Below, piece after piece: positions 5,575 to 13,911 of a stretch of DNA of 23,389 nt; within the stretch, counting starts at the first letter, position 1, and each line of letters starts with the position of its first letter. The translations under genes were made by a program, and so were the position numbers. The notes under the pieces were generated by a model. That model did not search any database, was not told the DNA's origin, and was given only the letters and a program-made list of their open reading frames with translations. Source of the stretch: a virus; the IMG/VR virus record IMGVR_UViG_3300044799_000332, positions 1-23,389 of that record; one strand, given 5' to 3'.

Positions 5575-8154
5575 TCATGTTGTGACCTTGTAGCGTACCC
5601 GTATTCGCTCGCCGCCGCCGGTTCCATCGAGGATCGGATGCTCGCCCTCGACGAATGTAATCACCGATCCGGCGAGGTTATAGTGGACCCCGTCGTAAAG
5701 GGGCATTCCCGGAATGCGATCGACGTCGAAGATTTCGCCGGCCGCGGGCGTCTGCTGCACCGTGACCGTCACAGTGCCGTTCTTTCGTCCCAGATCCGGG
5801 TCGGGGATCCCGTCGTTCGCATCCCACGTCCGAAGGAATGCCCCCGGCTCATTAGGACCATACCATTCCTCAACGGAGAGGACCGCGCCGATCGTGCCGC
5901 CTCCCTGCGTGTTTCCCGCCGTCGCCGACAGGTTGGCGCTCATCGCCGATACGCCGCCCCCCCCGGCCTGCTGCGCCCGCAGAAGCAGAAGCGCCGGATC
6001 CGGACGGACGTTCGTCAGATCCACCTCGCACCGGATCGCGCCGCTCAGGGCGAGCAGGTAATGGATCTTCGCCGGAAACTGGTCGTCGATCGAGAGGCCG
6101 GCGCCTGCGATCCGGACCAGGCCTGCGGGCGTCCCCACGTCATCGTCGGCGACGTATTTGAGATGGACGTCGCACGGCTCCAGCACGAGCTGGGCCGCGC
6201 GGAGCGGAATCGCGTAGCGGTTGAAATAGCCGGTGATATACGCGGCGGCGCGCGCGCGCGATGCGAGTTCCGGCGCGTCGATGACGGCCTCGCGAAGTCC
6301 ATACGTCGCGATCGACGCCTTCGCCGCGGACGACAGGCCCGCCGCCAATTCCGCATCGTCGGACCGGAACGAATATTCAATCTGCTCGCCCGGCGCGAAC
6401 TCCGTCCGCTGCTCGATCGTGTACTCGAAAAGGTCTATCCCGTCGAGATCGTACGTCCCATTGCCTCGCAACTCGATGATCGGACGGACCGCGACGGTCG
6501 CCTGAGCGGTCGTGAGGTCGACGTACTGCCGCGTCCAGTCGCCGTCGCTCGGCGTCGCGCCGGCGGCGCCCCAGACCCGGGTGAGGACTCCCGCGGAATC
6601 CTTCCGCTCCCAGCCGCACCGGTAGGAGAGCGCCGCGGTTCCCCGTACGGCGATCGCGATCCGGTATCCGGTGTTCCCGCGGACTCCGATCCAATGCTGC
6701 TCGGTGGGGTAGATCCGCGTCGTGTTCGCGTCGGTCCCGTCGCAGCCGGTCGTCACGGCGCGGATGCTATAGAGGCCGTGGTAAGGGAGGTTGCCGGCGG
6801 CGCCGGCCGCGTTCTCGTGGATCCAGTCGATCTCGACGCCCGCCGTCCCCCGAACTTGGCTCGTCCATCCGTCCTGCGCCGCGTCGTCGGTTTCGTAGAG
6901 CGCGACGTCGTCGATCATCGTCGCGCGCTCGGTGAGGGTCGCGCCGCCGGTCGCGTCGTTATACGCGATCCGGATCCGGCATTTTTTCGTGCCGACCGGG
7001 AGTGTCTTGACGAAATTCGCGGGAATCGTCTCGTAAGCCTGGCTGATTACATCGACAATATACGCGTCGACCGGTGTTCCGAGATCCCCGTCCGCCGCAT
7101 CGAGGCATTGGAGCGTGATCGCGATGGAGCGCGCCAGCGTCGCCGCCTCAGCCGCGTGGGGTACTTCAAGAGTGTATTTCGTCGGCACGGTGAGTGCCGC
7201 GGCGAGGATCACGGTCTGCTGGATATACTCGCCCGGGTTGTCCACCTCGCCGAAATAATCGCCGGTCCGCGCGTATTCGCCGAGCGCCGACCCCGTCTGC
7301 TTCCGGGAGGATCCTCCCGAATAGGTCCAGTGAAGCGCGTCTTCGAACGAGGGCGAGAGCACCAGGTTCCCGGCGCCGCCGTCGCCGTTGATGACGGGCA
7401 GTTCCCACGAGGAATTGTAGACCAGGTTAGGCGCCTTCTCCGGCCCGCCGGTGATCCGCGCGGCGTTGATGACCTGCGCCAGGTCCGCCGGCTCCTCGTA
7501 ATAGTTGACGTCGCGGCCGATTCGGAAGGGGTCCGCGTCGGCGTCCGATACCGCCGCCGGCCGCGGTTTGACGTAGAGGCGGTCGAGCCGCCCGCCCGTC
7601 ATATCCCATCCCCAGATGAGGAGGTCCCCGGCCTGCTCCGCAAGCGATTCGGCTACGGAGAGCGCGTCGGAGGAAAAGGCGTCGAAGCGGTCTATCGAGA
7701 CCGCGGGCGAGAGCGCCTGGATCGCCTGCGCGAACGCCCCGAACCGCTCCGCTCCGGTCAGGTAGTGCGACGCGAGCCAGGCGAACGCCTCGCTGACGTC
7801 GGCGCCGCCCGGCTTGATATAGCGAGCGTTCGTGGCGAGCGTCTTCATTCGAGCCATCAGGCCGGCGCCGGCCAAGGCGAAAGAGGGCGCGCCGTCGCGG
7901 ATCGCCGGTGTGATCTTTTCGATCCACCCGCGAAACGCCGGTTCCTCCGCGAACCACCACTCGATCATTCCATCGACGACGGGCAGCGCCGGGATGAGGG
8001 CGTCCTGGAATTCGGCGAGGAGGGTGAGCGCGAAGTTGCCGTATCCGCCCGAGACCAACGATTCGAAGTCCCAATCAAGAACGTAGGCGTCCGGGAGCGG
8101 CTGACGCGCGCCGGCCGCGTCGTAAAGACGGATCTCGACCGGATCGAGGCTCAT
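5575..8154 (-). CDS. Tail hub (Tal/gp27-like) protein with inserted carbohydrate-binding-like modules
   Basis: An 859-aa protein that most likely forms the tail-tip hub between the distal tail ring and the fibres. Residues 1-240 have the beta-rich hub start with tryptophan and glycine motifs (VLDWDF, WWFAEEPAFRGWIEKI). Residues 590-760 return to a hub-like domain. In between are two jelly-roll modules of the kind found in carbohydrate-binding proteins, at about 262-421 (starting NLVLSPSFED, ending IDDVALYE) and 430-579 (ending LDGIDLFEYT). A Gly-rich hinge (about 765-790) leads to a C-terminal beta domain. AAGGA upstream supports ATG 8154. The stop TGA overlaps the ATG at 5578. The modules suggest binding to glycans on the host surface. 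Confidence 0.78.
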   Translation of the reverse strand: MSLDPVEIRLYDAAGARQPLPDAYVLDWDFESLVSGGYGNFALTLLAEFQDALIPALPVVDGMIEWWFAEEPAFRGWIEKITPAIRDGAPSFALAGAGLMARMKTLATNARYIKPGGADVSEAFAWLASHYLTGAERFGAFAQAIQALSPAVSIDRFDAFSSDALSVAESLAEQAGDLLIWGWDMTGGRLDRLYVKPRPAAVSDADADPFRIGRDVNYYEEPADLAQVINAARITGGPEKAPNLVYNSSWELPVINGDGGAGNLVLSPSFEDALHWTYSGGSSRKQTGSALGEYARTGDYFGEVDNPGEYIQQTVILAAALTVPTKYTLEVPHAAEAATLARSIAITLQCLDAADGDLGTPVDAYIVDVISQAYETIPANFVKTLPVGTKKCRIRIAYNDATGGATLTERATMIDDVALYETDDAAQDGWTSQVRGTAGVEIDWIHENAAGAAGNLPYHGLYSIRAVTTGCDGTDANTTRIYPTEQHWIGVRGNTGYRIAIAVRGTAALSYRCGWERKDSAGVLTRVWGAAGATPSDGDWTRQYVDLTTAQATVAVRPIIELRGNGTYDLDGIDLFEYTIEQRTEFAPGEQIEYSFRSDDAELAAGLSSAAKASIATYGLREAVIDAPELASRARAAAYITGYFNRYAIPLRAAQLVLEPCDVHLKYVADDDVGTPAGLVRIAGAGLSIDDQFPAKIHYLLALSGAIRCEVDLTNVRPDPALLLLRAQQAGGGGVSAMSANLSATAGNTQGGGTIGAVLSVEEWYGPNEPGAFLRTWDANDGIPDPDLGRKNGTVTVTVQQTPAAGEIFDVDRIPGMPLYDGVHYNLAGSVITFVEGEHPILDGTGGGERIRVRYKVTT

Positions 8155-8167
8155 GGCGGCGTCCTTC

Positions 8168-8938
8168 TCAAAGCCACCGCGCCCGGAAGCTCGTCGCGAT
8201 GCTCGTCAGAGTTGCTCCCGAGCCGCCGATCGCGAGGGTCAGCGTCAGCGTGTTCAATCCCGGCGCGAGCGCGAAAAACGAACCGAGAAAATAACTCATC
8301 TTGCTCGCCGCGTTAAGGGTCACGGTCTGTGCCCAGCAGTCGACGATAAGGATGTCCCCGGCCGTCACGGCGCCGTCGAGGTCGAACCATTCGCCCGTGT
8401 CCGTCGTGAGCGTCAGATCGAGATACCCGGTCCCGGCGATCGCGATCGTGAAGATCGGCAGCGCGTCCTCCGTCCCGGCGTTCGTGATCGGCCGCGTTTG
8501 TCCCGTCGTCGGCGTCTCCCATAAATCCGGCGTCGGCGTCGACGCGATCCAATAGGGATCCGGCGCCTCATATCGCGCAGTGCAGAGCTGCGTCGTCAAT
8601 CCCCGGTCCGGCCCCCAGGTGACCGCGCGGCATTCAGCGAGGATGAATCGCTCGTTATATTGATAGAGCGCCCGCAGGCCGGGTCGATGGGCGCGCAGGA
8701 AGTCGTTCTTCGCCTCCTCGAACAAGGCGCGGGTCGTCAGCGCCGCGGCGTCCGCGATCGCGCCCTCGATGACGATCTGGCGCGGCCCTAGCCATCCCGC
8801 CCGCGCTCGCGACCGGTCGGACCGCGGCACGGCGGCGACCGCGCCCCGTACGTCGAGCGGCGCCGAGAGGTCGGTGATGAGGACGTGATTCGACCCGAAG
8901 ACAAATTCTCCGAAAGCCGGCGCGTACGTCAGTGCCAT
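8168..8938 (-). CDS. Distal tail protein (Dit-like)
   Basis: A 256-aa protein that should form the ring joining the tail tube to the hub. It has the siphovirus tail-protein pattern: an N-terminal beta domain with FGSNHVLITDLS, the conserved RQIVIEGAI strand (53-61), and the helix TTRALFEEAKNDFLRAHRPG. A C-terminal galectin-like beta domain ends in PGLNTLTLTL and the strand SIATSFRARWL. It lies between the tape measure and the hub, the fixed place of Dit in siphovirus tail clusters. The ribosome site before ATG 8938 is poor; the tape-measure stop is only seven bases upstream, so translation is probably coupled. Confidence 0.82.
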   Translation of the reverse strand: MALTYAPAFGEFVFGSNHVLITDLSAPLDVRGAVAAVPRSDRSRARAGWLGPRQIVIEGAIADAAALTTRALFEEAKNDFLRAHRPGLRALYQYNERFILAECRAVTWGPDRGLTTQLCTARYEAPDPYWIASTPTPDLWETPTTGQTRPITNAGTEDALPIFTIAIAGTGYLDLTLTTDTGEWFDLDGAVTAGDILIVDCWAQTVTLNAASKMSYFLGSFFALAPGLNTLTLTLAIGGSGATLTSIATSFRARWL

Positions 8939-8945
8939 CTATTAC

Positions 8946-11528
8946 TCATTTCGTCGCCGTCCGGAGCGAACGCCGGAACATCCGCGCCAGGTCGTCGTTC
9001 GCCCGGCTCATATCCACGTCGGTCCGGATATCGCCGTGGATGTGCTGCACGATGACCACCGCCGGCCCCCGGCCCCCGATCGACTGCGCGTTCGCCGCGT
9101 CGTAGGCGATCTGTCCGGTGTCCGGCACGCCCGATCCGGATCCTCCCCCTCCTCCCGATCCGCCGCCGCCCGTCGGGATGTAGATGTTCCCTCCGGGAAC
9201 GCTCACGCCGACCGCCTCCGCGATCCCGAGAACCGCCTCCGAAACGCCTTCCGTCGCGATCCCGAGCACCGCCCGCCCGATCTTCGCGAGGATCCCGCCG
9301 CCCTTCTTACCGCCGCCGCCGGCCCGCCTGAGCGCGTCGGTCACCTGCTCGACGATCAAATTCGAGAGCGCCTTCGCGATGATCATCGCGACGTCGCCGA
9401 ACAGGTTCTTGACGGCGCCCTTGAAATTCTCCTGGCCCGAGAGGATCGATTCGAAAAACGTTTCCCCGATCCCCTTGAAACTCTCCTTCGACCAGCCCGC
9501 CAGGTCCTCGAAATACCGCTGCCACTTCGACCGCACCGGCCCGGCCTCGCCCGGCTCGATCCCGAGCGCCTCGCGGAGCTTCCGCGCGGCGGATTGGTCC
9601 ACCAGCACGGCGTCGACGCCGGCCTGAAGGTTCTCGACCGCGGCGTCGAGGATCTCCCGCTGCCCCCGAATTCCTTCCGGCAGCATGCCGACGACCAGCT
9701 CCCGGGAACGGTCCGCGATCGCCTTCATCCCCGCCAAAAGGTTATCTGTCCAGTCCGCCTGCGCCTTCCGTCCCGCCGCGGCGTAGTTCGCCGCGTCCCG
9801 CAGAGCGTCCGCGAACTTCCGCCCCGCCGTCGCCGCTTTCGCCTGCTCCGCCTCCCAACCCTTGCCAAACTCCGCGAAGATCCTCGCCAGGCGCGTCTGC
9901 CCCTCCTTGAGCTGGGCGGTTTGGGCGTTCGTCACCTGGTTCGCCACGTCCGCGATTTCCGGCTCGACCAAGAAGCCTTTCAACCGCGTCTGGATCCTCC
10001 CCAGGCCCTGGGCGCGCATGGTCGTCAGTTGACGGTCGATCTCCTCCTGTGGCATGCCCTTACGGGTCATCGCCAATCGCTCTCTATCGAGCCATTGATC
10101 CATATATCTCGTATTATAGTCGAGGGTCTCGCGACTGCTGCGCTGTATCTCCTCAAGTTTTTTGTGGATCGCGTCGAGCATATCCTTCCACGCGGCGGCG
10201 AAGTCGACGAGCTCGCTCTTCAGGGTCCGCGTCTTCGCGATCGCCGCGAGTGTGACGTTCGACCCGGCGACGGGCGGCGCTTCGGGCAGGCCGCCGTGGC
10301 TCGCGAGGAGCCGGTCCTGCACCGTCACGGGCGGAAGATAAAAGAGGCCATGCACGATCCTCTTCGCGCGTTCCGGCGCGCTTTCGGGGATAATCGGCAA
10401 AGGCTTGACGCCAGGTAAGACCTTATACCCGGACGAGTCGAAAAGCGGCGATGAGCTTCCAACTTTTTTAATCGACTGAATGGCGCCGTAAATCGATTCG
10501 ATGATCTCCTTCACCTGGAGCGCGATCGACAAGACTGACGTCGCGAATTCCTCCAGGTTCTTTTTCGAGAACATCTCCTTAATGTTCTTCGTAAAATCGT
10601 CGAATGCCTTCGACGCCGTAAACTGGTCGATAGCGCGGATCATCGCGTCGATCGAGGTTTTCATCGACTCCGAAAGCGCGTCGCCGAGCTTCAGCGCGGA
10701 TCGGGTGAGCGCGTCTTGAAGGTTCGTCCACTTCCCGCCGACCGTGTTCATCAGCCGATCCATCGCGCCCGCGGATCGCCGCGACATCAACTCGAAAACG
10801 GCGACCTGGAAAGCGGAATAGTCGGTGACCTGCCCCTTCGCATTGATAAGGTTGCGCCCCATCGAGGCGACCATCTGTTTTGTGACGCCGAACTCCCGGA
10901 GTCTTTCGAACTCGCCGTGCATCGCGTCCGCGATCGCCTCGACGGTGTCCTGAAACGACCGGTTCGCGCTCGCCGCGAAGTCGCCGATCGCCCGCAGGCG
11001 CTCCGCAGTCGGATTCAATCCGTAGAACGCCATCCGGACGTAGGCGTCGGTAACCTCCCCGATCTCGTAGGGCGTCCGGCGCGCGAATTCGGAGAGGGCC
11101 GCCATCGCCTGATTAACCTTCGACTGGCTGTGGAAGACGGTCATCAGGCGGGCTTCATAACCCTCGAAGGCGACGGTCGTCGTGACGACCTTCCTCACGA
11201 TCGCCTCGACCGGGTTGAGTAATCCCGTGAAGGCGCCCTTGAGCAGATACGCCGTCCCGCCCATTCCCCCCATCGCCAGCGCCAGGTCGCGCCAGCCACC
11301 CGAGGCCCGCTTCGCCTCGTCGCCGGCCGATTTCGTCGAGTCGAAGGCGCTCCGCATGGCCTGCGCCGTCTTCTTCGATTCCTGCGAAACCTCCCGCAGG
11401 TCGCGAACGGCGTCGCGGATCTCGGCCTCGACCTTCACCTGCAATTCGGCAACCGTCATCGGCATGGTGGCGTTCTCGTCATCAAAGAATTCTTCGGGAG
11501 CCTCGATCGGGGGCCGTCCTGTAGCCAC
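8946..11528 (-). CDS. Tail tape measure protein
   Basis: The 860-aa protein sets tail length and leaves with the DNA. At roughly 1.5 angstrom per residue it predicts a tail near 130 nm. The N-terminal part is a long coiled coil (about 25-80), followed by a hydrophobic stretch (81-105) and the tape-measure core (FEGYEARLMTVF, SEFARRTPYEIGEVTDAYVR, about 130-280). The middle is helical. The C-terminus (about 675-860) has FKGIGETFFESILSGQENFK, a hydrophobic segment, a Gly/Ser linker and a last domain with VVIVQHIHGDIRTDV. The start is uncertain: GTG 11528 has no clear ribosome site, and ATG 11465 or 11459 (MPMTVAELQ) would also give a typical tape-measure start. It lies downstream of the G/T chaperones, as is usual. 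Confidence 0.9.
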   Translation of the reverse strand: MATGRPPIEAPEEFFDDENATMPMTVAELQVKVEAEIRDAVRDLREVSQESKKTAQAMRSAFDSTKSAGDEAKRASGGWRDLALAMGGMGGTAYLLKGAFTGLLNPVEAIVRKVVTTTVAFEGYEARLMTVFHSQSKVNQAMAALSEFARRTPYEIGEVTDAYVRMAFYGLNPTAERLRAIGDFAASANRSFQDTVEAIADAMHGEFERLREFGVTKQMVASMGRNLINAKGQVTDYSAFQVAVFELMSRRSAGAMDRLMNTVGGKWTNLQDALTRSALKLGDALSESMKTSIDAMIRAIDQFTASKAFDDFTKNIKEMFSKKNLEEFATSVLSIALQVKEIIESIYGAIQSIKKVGSSSPLFDSSGYKVLPGVKPLPIIPESAPERAKRIVHGLFYLPPVTVQDRLLASHGGLPEAPPVAGSNVTLAAIAKTRTLKSELVDFAAAWKDMLDAIHKKLEEIQRSSRETLDYNTRYMDQWLDRERLAMTRKGMPQEEIDRQLTTMRAQGLGRIQTRLKGFLVEPEIADVANQVTNAQTAQLKEGQTRLARIFAEFGKGWEAEQAKAATAGRKFADALRDAANYAAAGRKAQADWTDNLLAGMKAIADRSRELVVGMLPEGIRGQREILDAAVENLQAGVDAVLVDQSAARKLREALGIEPGEAGPVRSKWQRYFEDLAGWSKESFKGIGETFFESILSGQENFKGAVKNLFGDVAMIIAKALSNLIVEQVTDALRRAGGGGKKGGGILAKIGRAVLGIATEGVSEAVLGIAEAVGVSVPGGNIYIPTGGGGSGGGGGSGSGVPDTGQIAYDAANAQSIGGRGPAVVIVQHIHGDIRTDVDMSRANDDLARMFRRSLRTATK

Positions 11529-11594
11529 CCCACGATGGAGGATATTAAGGCTCGACGGGACGGACCGTTACGCGGCTCCCGAAGCCGTCAAATC

Positions 11595-11664
11595 CGAAGA
11601 GCGAAGGACGAAGAGCGAAGAGCGCAACCCCCACGGGCCTTCGCTCTTCGTCCTTCGCTCTTCG
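11595..11664. repeat. Perfect 26-bp inverted repeat between chaperone T and tape measure
   Basis: Arms 11595-11620 and 11639-11664 are perfect reverse complements around an 18-nt loop. The arms are made of variants of a 7-bp unit (CTTCGCT/CTTCGTC), and the tandem series runs on to about 11678. On the late transcript it forms a very strong hairpin just after the T stop (11676) and before the tape measure. There is no U-run, so it is not a standard terminator. Bases 11609-11650 occur again, inverted, at 12226-12267. Confidence 0.85.
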
Positions 11665-11675
11665 CTCTTCGTTCT

Positions 11676-11894
11676 TCATCCCGACCTCGGATGCTTCGCC
11701 CGGTAGTTTTCCGCTTCCGTCTCCGCGTTCTGGCTCACGAGCGCCCAGCTTTCCCAGAACGAGGGACGCTCCTCCAGATCCCACGGCGCGACCCCCAGGT
11801 AGCGCGCGGCGCGGATCAGCACGTATTCCGCCGGAATAACGTCCTCCGGGCCGCTCATCCCCGTCAGGAGAAGGAAGAGGAGGCGGTCGGTTCC
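11676..11894 (-). CDS. Tail assembly chaperone T extension, read by -1 frameshift from G
   Basis: This frame carries the T part of a G-T tail chaperone pair. It has no independent ribosome site, but it is open from the slippery site at 11900-11894 to the stop at 11676. Shifting back one base after the AAG codon adds 72 residues to 101 residues of G, for a fusion of about 173 aa spanning 11676-12196. The extension begins GTDRLLFLLLTGMSGPEDV, then has the T-like core YLGVAPWDLEERPSFWESW and an Asn/Glu/Ala-rich end. In lambda-like phages a few percent of G ribosomes make the fusion, which recruits the tape measure to the tube protein. An ATG at 11858 could start a free 60-aa form, but with no good ribosome site. 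Confidence 0.8.
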   Translation of the reverse strand, partial: GTDRLLFLLLTGMSGPEDVIPAEYVLIRAARYLGVAPWDLEERPSFWESWALVSQNAETEAENYRAKHPRSG

Positions 11895-12196
11895 TTTTTT
11901 GGGCGCTCATCCTCCGTTGTGGCGCGGATGATCTCGGCGAGGGCCTGGCTCGGCACCTGGCGCAACGTTTCGAGGGTGATCGGAAGCGGAGCCCCGTCGT
12001 CGTCCAGCAGGTCCCATCCGGCGACGATCTCGCAGAACGTCGCGAGCATCGTTTCGGCGCCGGTACTGTTCGCGATCCTCGCCTCCGACTCCGGTGTGAT
12101 CGCGTAGGGCCGGTACCGCACCCGGACCGAGTCATCGCCGAACGCGACGGCGATCTCCTTCTCCCGCGCCTTCAGCTCGTGCAGTTTTAACGCCAT
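11864..12196 (-). CDS. Tail assembly chaperone G
   Basis: A 110-aa cytoplasmic chaperone expected to coat the tape measure during tail assembly. The ATG at 12196 has GAGG/AGGAG just upstream (about 12199-12207). The same frame stays open far upstream inside the tube gene, but that part is only a shadow. The protein starts with a beta strand pair (KEIAVAFGDDSVRVRYRPYAI). A helical part with AETMLATFCEIVAGWDLLDDDGAPLPIT follows, the usual chaperone G form. It ends with a low-complexity Ser tail after the frameshift site. It sits between the tail tube gene and the tape measure, the conserved place for this pair, and is bracketed by the 42-bp inverted repeat. Confidence 0.82.
   Translation of the reverse strand: MALKLHELKAREKEIAVAFGDDSVRVRYRPYAITPESEARIANSTGAETMLATFCEIVAGWDLLDDDGAPLPITLETLRQVPSQALAEIIRATTEDERPKKEPTASSSFS
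11894..11915 (-). promoter_or_regulatory. Programmed -1 frameshift site with SD-like stimulator
   Basis: In the G frame the codons are CCA AAA AAG. This places two overlapping slippery heptamers in register: C-CCA-AAA (11903-11897) and A-AAA-AAG (11900-11894). GGAGG lies at 11915-11911, with exactly 10 bases between it and A-AAA-AAG, the same layout as the stimulator of E. coli dnaX frameshifting. The frame entered is the T frame. I did not find a convincing downstream pseudoknot; a CCTCC/GGAGG pairing downstream is possible. Confidence 0.85.
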
Positions 12197-12218
12197 ATCC
12201 TCGCTCCTCAGCCTTTTC

Positions 12219-12267
12219 CGAAGAGCGAAGAGCGAAGGCCCGTGGGGGTTGCGCTCTTCGCTCTTCG
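12219..12267. repeat. Perfect 16-bp inverted repeat between tail tube and chaperone genes
   Basis: Arms 12219-12234 and 12252-12267 pair perfectly around a 17-nt loop. The hairpin lies seven bases after the tube protein stop (12274) and upstream of the chaperone G ribosome site. Bases 12226-12267 are identical to 11609-11650 in reverse orientation, so the G/T genes are bracketed by one 42-bp repeat. Confidence 0.85.
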
Positions 12268-12273
12268 CTCCCT

Positions 12274-13815
12274 CTACAGTGTCGCGATCGAGCACATTAC
12301 GTAGATCGCGATCGCGCCGCCGAACGTCGAATCGTAGATCGGCTCGAGCTCGTACGTCCGGACGCGCGCCCCCTGGTCGTCGCCGACGCCGGGGTTGCGG
12401 ACCTTGAACGGCATGTCGATCCGGATCCGGTGGACGTATCCGGTCTCGATCAGTTCCCCGACCGCCTCGAACCGAACATAGAGAAGAGTCCGGAGCCGGA
12501 GCGCGAGTATATAGGCGTCCGCATCCGTATTGGCTTCCACCGTGATCGACGCGGTGATCTCCATCCCCGGGTCGGGCTCGATCACGGCGGTGAAGGACGG
12601 CTCGACGTCGTCGAGGGTGAAGAGGGGCGCCTGCATGTTCGCGACGTTGATCCGGGCCTCCACCAGGCGCTCCAGCTGCGCCATGCCCAGCATCGTCGTC
12701 CCCGCCCACACGGAAACTTCGGTCGGGCTGACCGGCTTCATCGCGACCTCGGCCGTCCCGCCGTCCATAGTCTCGCCCACGACAAGCTGCCGCCCGAACA
12801 TCCGGCCGGTGATCCCCGCCGCGGTCCGGGTGAACGTGATCCCGAGATCCGAGACGACGCCGAAATCGAACCGCTCGGCGTAGACGCCGTTGCCGGTGTT
12901 GACTGAGTACGTCTTGATCGTGTCGCCTGCGTCGTGAGTTGGGATGACGGTCCAGAGTCGCGCAAGCGTCGCCGCCGTCGTGGTGACGGTAAGGGTTGCT
13001 TTCGAGGCGACAGTAAGCGAATGGTTTGTCCCGATGAGGTTCGCGCCGTCGCCGGTCAGGATGTGGTCCTTGTATCCCGTGGCGAATGTGACGGTATGGA
13101 TCTGCGCGCCGCCGGTGACGACCGTGACGTTTCCCTGGCCGACCGAGGAGAGCGCCTCCAGCGCGGTCTGGAGAGCCGCCGACGTGATGTCGTGATCGAG
13201 TCCCGACGTCGTCTGCCCGTCGAACGTCATAGTGAACGTTCCGTCGGTCCCGACGATCGTTACCGTCCATGCGCCGGTGATGAGCGTGCCGGCGGTCCCG
13301 GTCAGAGCCAATGGCGTATATCGGAGCGCCTTTTCAAATGAAATCGTGTACGGGCCGCCCGCGCTTCCCGAGACGCCTACGTTGCCCGCGCCGATCGTCG
13401 TCAGCGCCTCCAGGAGCGACTTCAGGTCCGCCGCGGCGACGTTGTACGCGATCGCGGCCGCCGTCTGCCCGTTGAACGTCAGTGGAAACGAGCCACCCGT
13501 CGGCGTGTTGAGGGTGACGACGAACGTACCGTTCCGCGCCGGCGTGGAGGGAGAGACGGACTTCATCCCTGCCGAGAGGAGGTAAGGCAAATCGTTATAA
13601 CAGAGATTCCCGGCAATCTCGGCGGTCGTGTGCTCTTTCTCGGCGGTCTGCTCCCGCGTGAACCGGTTTCCCTGCGCCCGCACGCCGGTCCGCGGCACGA
13701 CGGGCGTCGGCGTCAGCTTGAAACCGAGCAGCCTTTTCGTCGTCGTGACGGCCGTGCCCGGCGTATCCTCCACGCCGATCTGGACGCCCTCGAATACGCT
13801 CGCGCGTTCTGACAT
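12274..13815 (-). CDS. Major tail tube protein with two inserted repeat domains
   Basis: This 513-aa protein is the likely tail tube subunit. The N-terminus (1-90: VQIGVEDTPGTA, a Thr/Pro-rich strand pair, DLPYLLSAG) and the C-terminus (about 285-513, with GDTIKTYSVNTGNGVYAERF, ARINVANMQAPLFTL and ITVEANTDADAYILALRLR) fit a siphovirus tube protein. Residues 97-275 hold two tandem copies of a module seen in many phage virion proteins: GTFVVTLNTP...NGQTAAAIAYN...LLEALTTIGAGNVGV, then GTFTMTFDGQTTSGLDHDI...ALEALSSVGQGNVTV. These would stick out from the tube surface. GGGAG upstream supports ATG 13815. The next gene downstream is chaperone G. It is longer than the usual 150-300 residues because of the insertion. 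Confidence 0.82.
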   Translation of the reverse strand: MSERASVFEGVQIGVEDTPGTAVTTTKRLLGFKLTPTPVVPRTGVRAQGNRFTREQTAEKEHTTAEIAGNLCYNDLPYLLSAGMKSVSPSTPARNGTFVVTLNTPTGGSFPLTFNGQTAAAIAYNVAAADLKSLLEALTTIGAGNVGVSGSAGGPYTISFEKALRYTPLALTGTAGTLITGAWTVTIVGTDGTFTMTFDGQTTSGLDHDITSAALQTALEALSSVGQGNVTVVTGGAQIHTVTFATGYKDHILTGDGANLIGTNHSLTVASKATLTVTTTAATLARLWTVIPTHDAGDTIKTYSVNTGNGVYAERFDFGVVSDLGITFTRTAAGITGRMFGRQLVVGETMDGGTAEVAMKPVSPTEVSVWAGTTMLGMAQLERLVEARINVANMQAPLFTLDDVEPSFTAVIEPDPGMEITASITVEANTDADAYILALRLRTLLYVRFEAVGELIETGYVHRIRIDMPFKVRNPGVGDDQGARVRTYELEPIYDSTFGGAIAIYVMCSIATL

Positions 13816-13911
13816 CTTCGTTCTCCCGTATGGTCGTTATGATGCCCTATAACCGTTATGGTGCTTTCTTGGCCTTGGCCTTGCCCTTGAGGATGAGATT
13901 GTCCTCCTCCG
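13816..13911. other. Short gap upstream of the tail tube gene
   Basis: This 96-bp gap holds the tube gene ribosome site and a Lys/Ala-rich open tail on the minus strand, ending in TAA at 13856-13858 (…KGKAKAKKAP). I cannot find a start codon with a ribosome site for it, so it is not called as a gene. CCTTGG-type short direct repeats at about 13870-13890 are weak. Confidence 0.4.

Noticed and set aside
5638-8316. 892-codon open frame on the plus strand opposite the tail hub gene
   Set aside because: It is antisense to a well-supported gene, has no ribosome site, and gives an Arg/Val/Asp-rich product typical of the shadow frame of GC-rich DNA.
9036-10418. 460-codon plus-strand frame opposite the tape measure
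   Set aside because: Antisense shadow with Arg/Pro/His-rich low-complexity product and no start signals.
11595-11664. Inverted repeat as a rho-independent terminator
   Set aside because: The stem is strong, but no U-run follows on the late strand and the tape measure lies just downstream.
11676-11858. Independent 60-aa gene starting at ATG 11858
   Set aside because: No ribosome site, and a complete -1 frameshift site feeds this frame from chaperone G; kept only as the T extension.
11864-13270. 468-codon minus-strand frame that includes chaperone G
   Set aside because: Only the last 110 codons, from ATG 12196, are a gene. The upstream part is a His/Arg/Asp-rich shadow of the tail tube gene in another frame.
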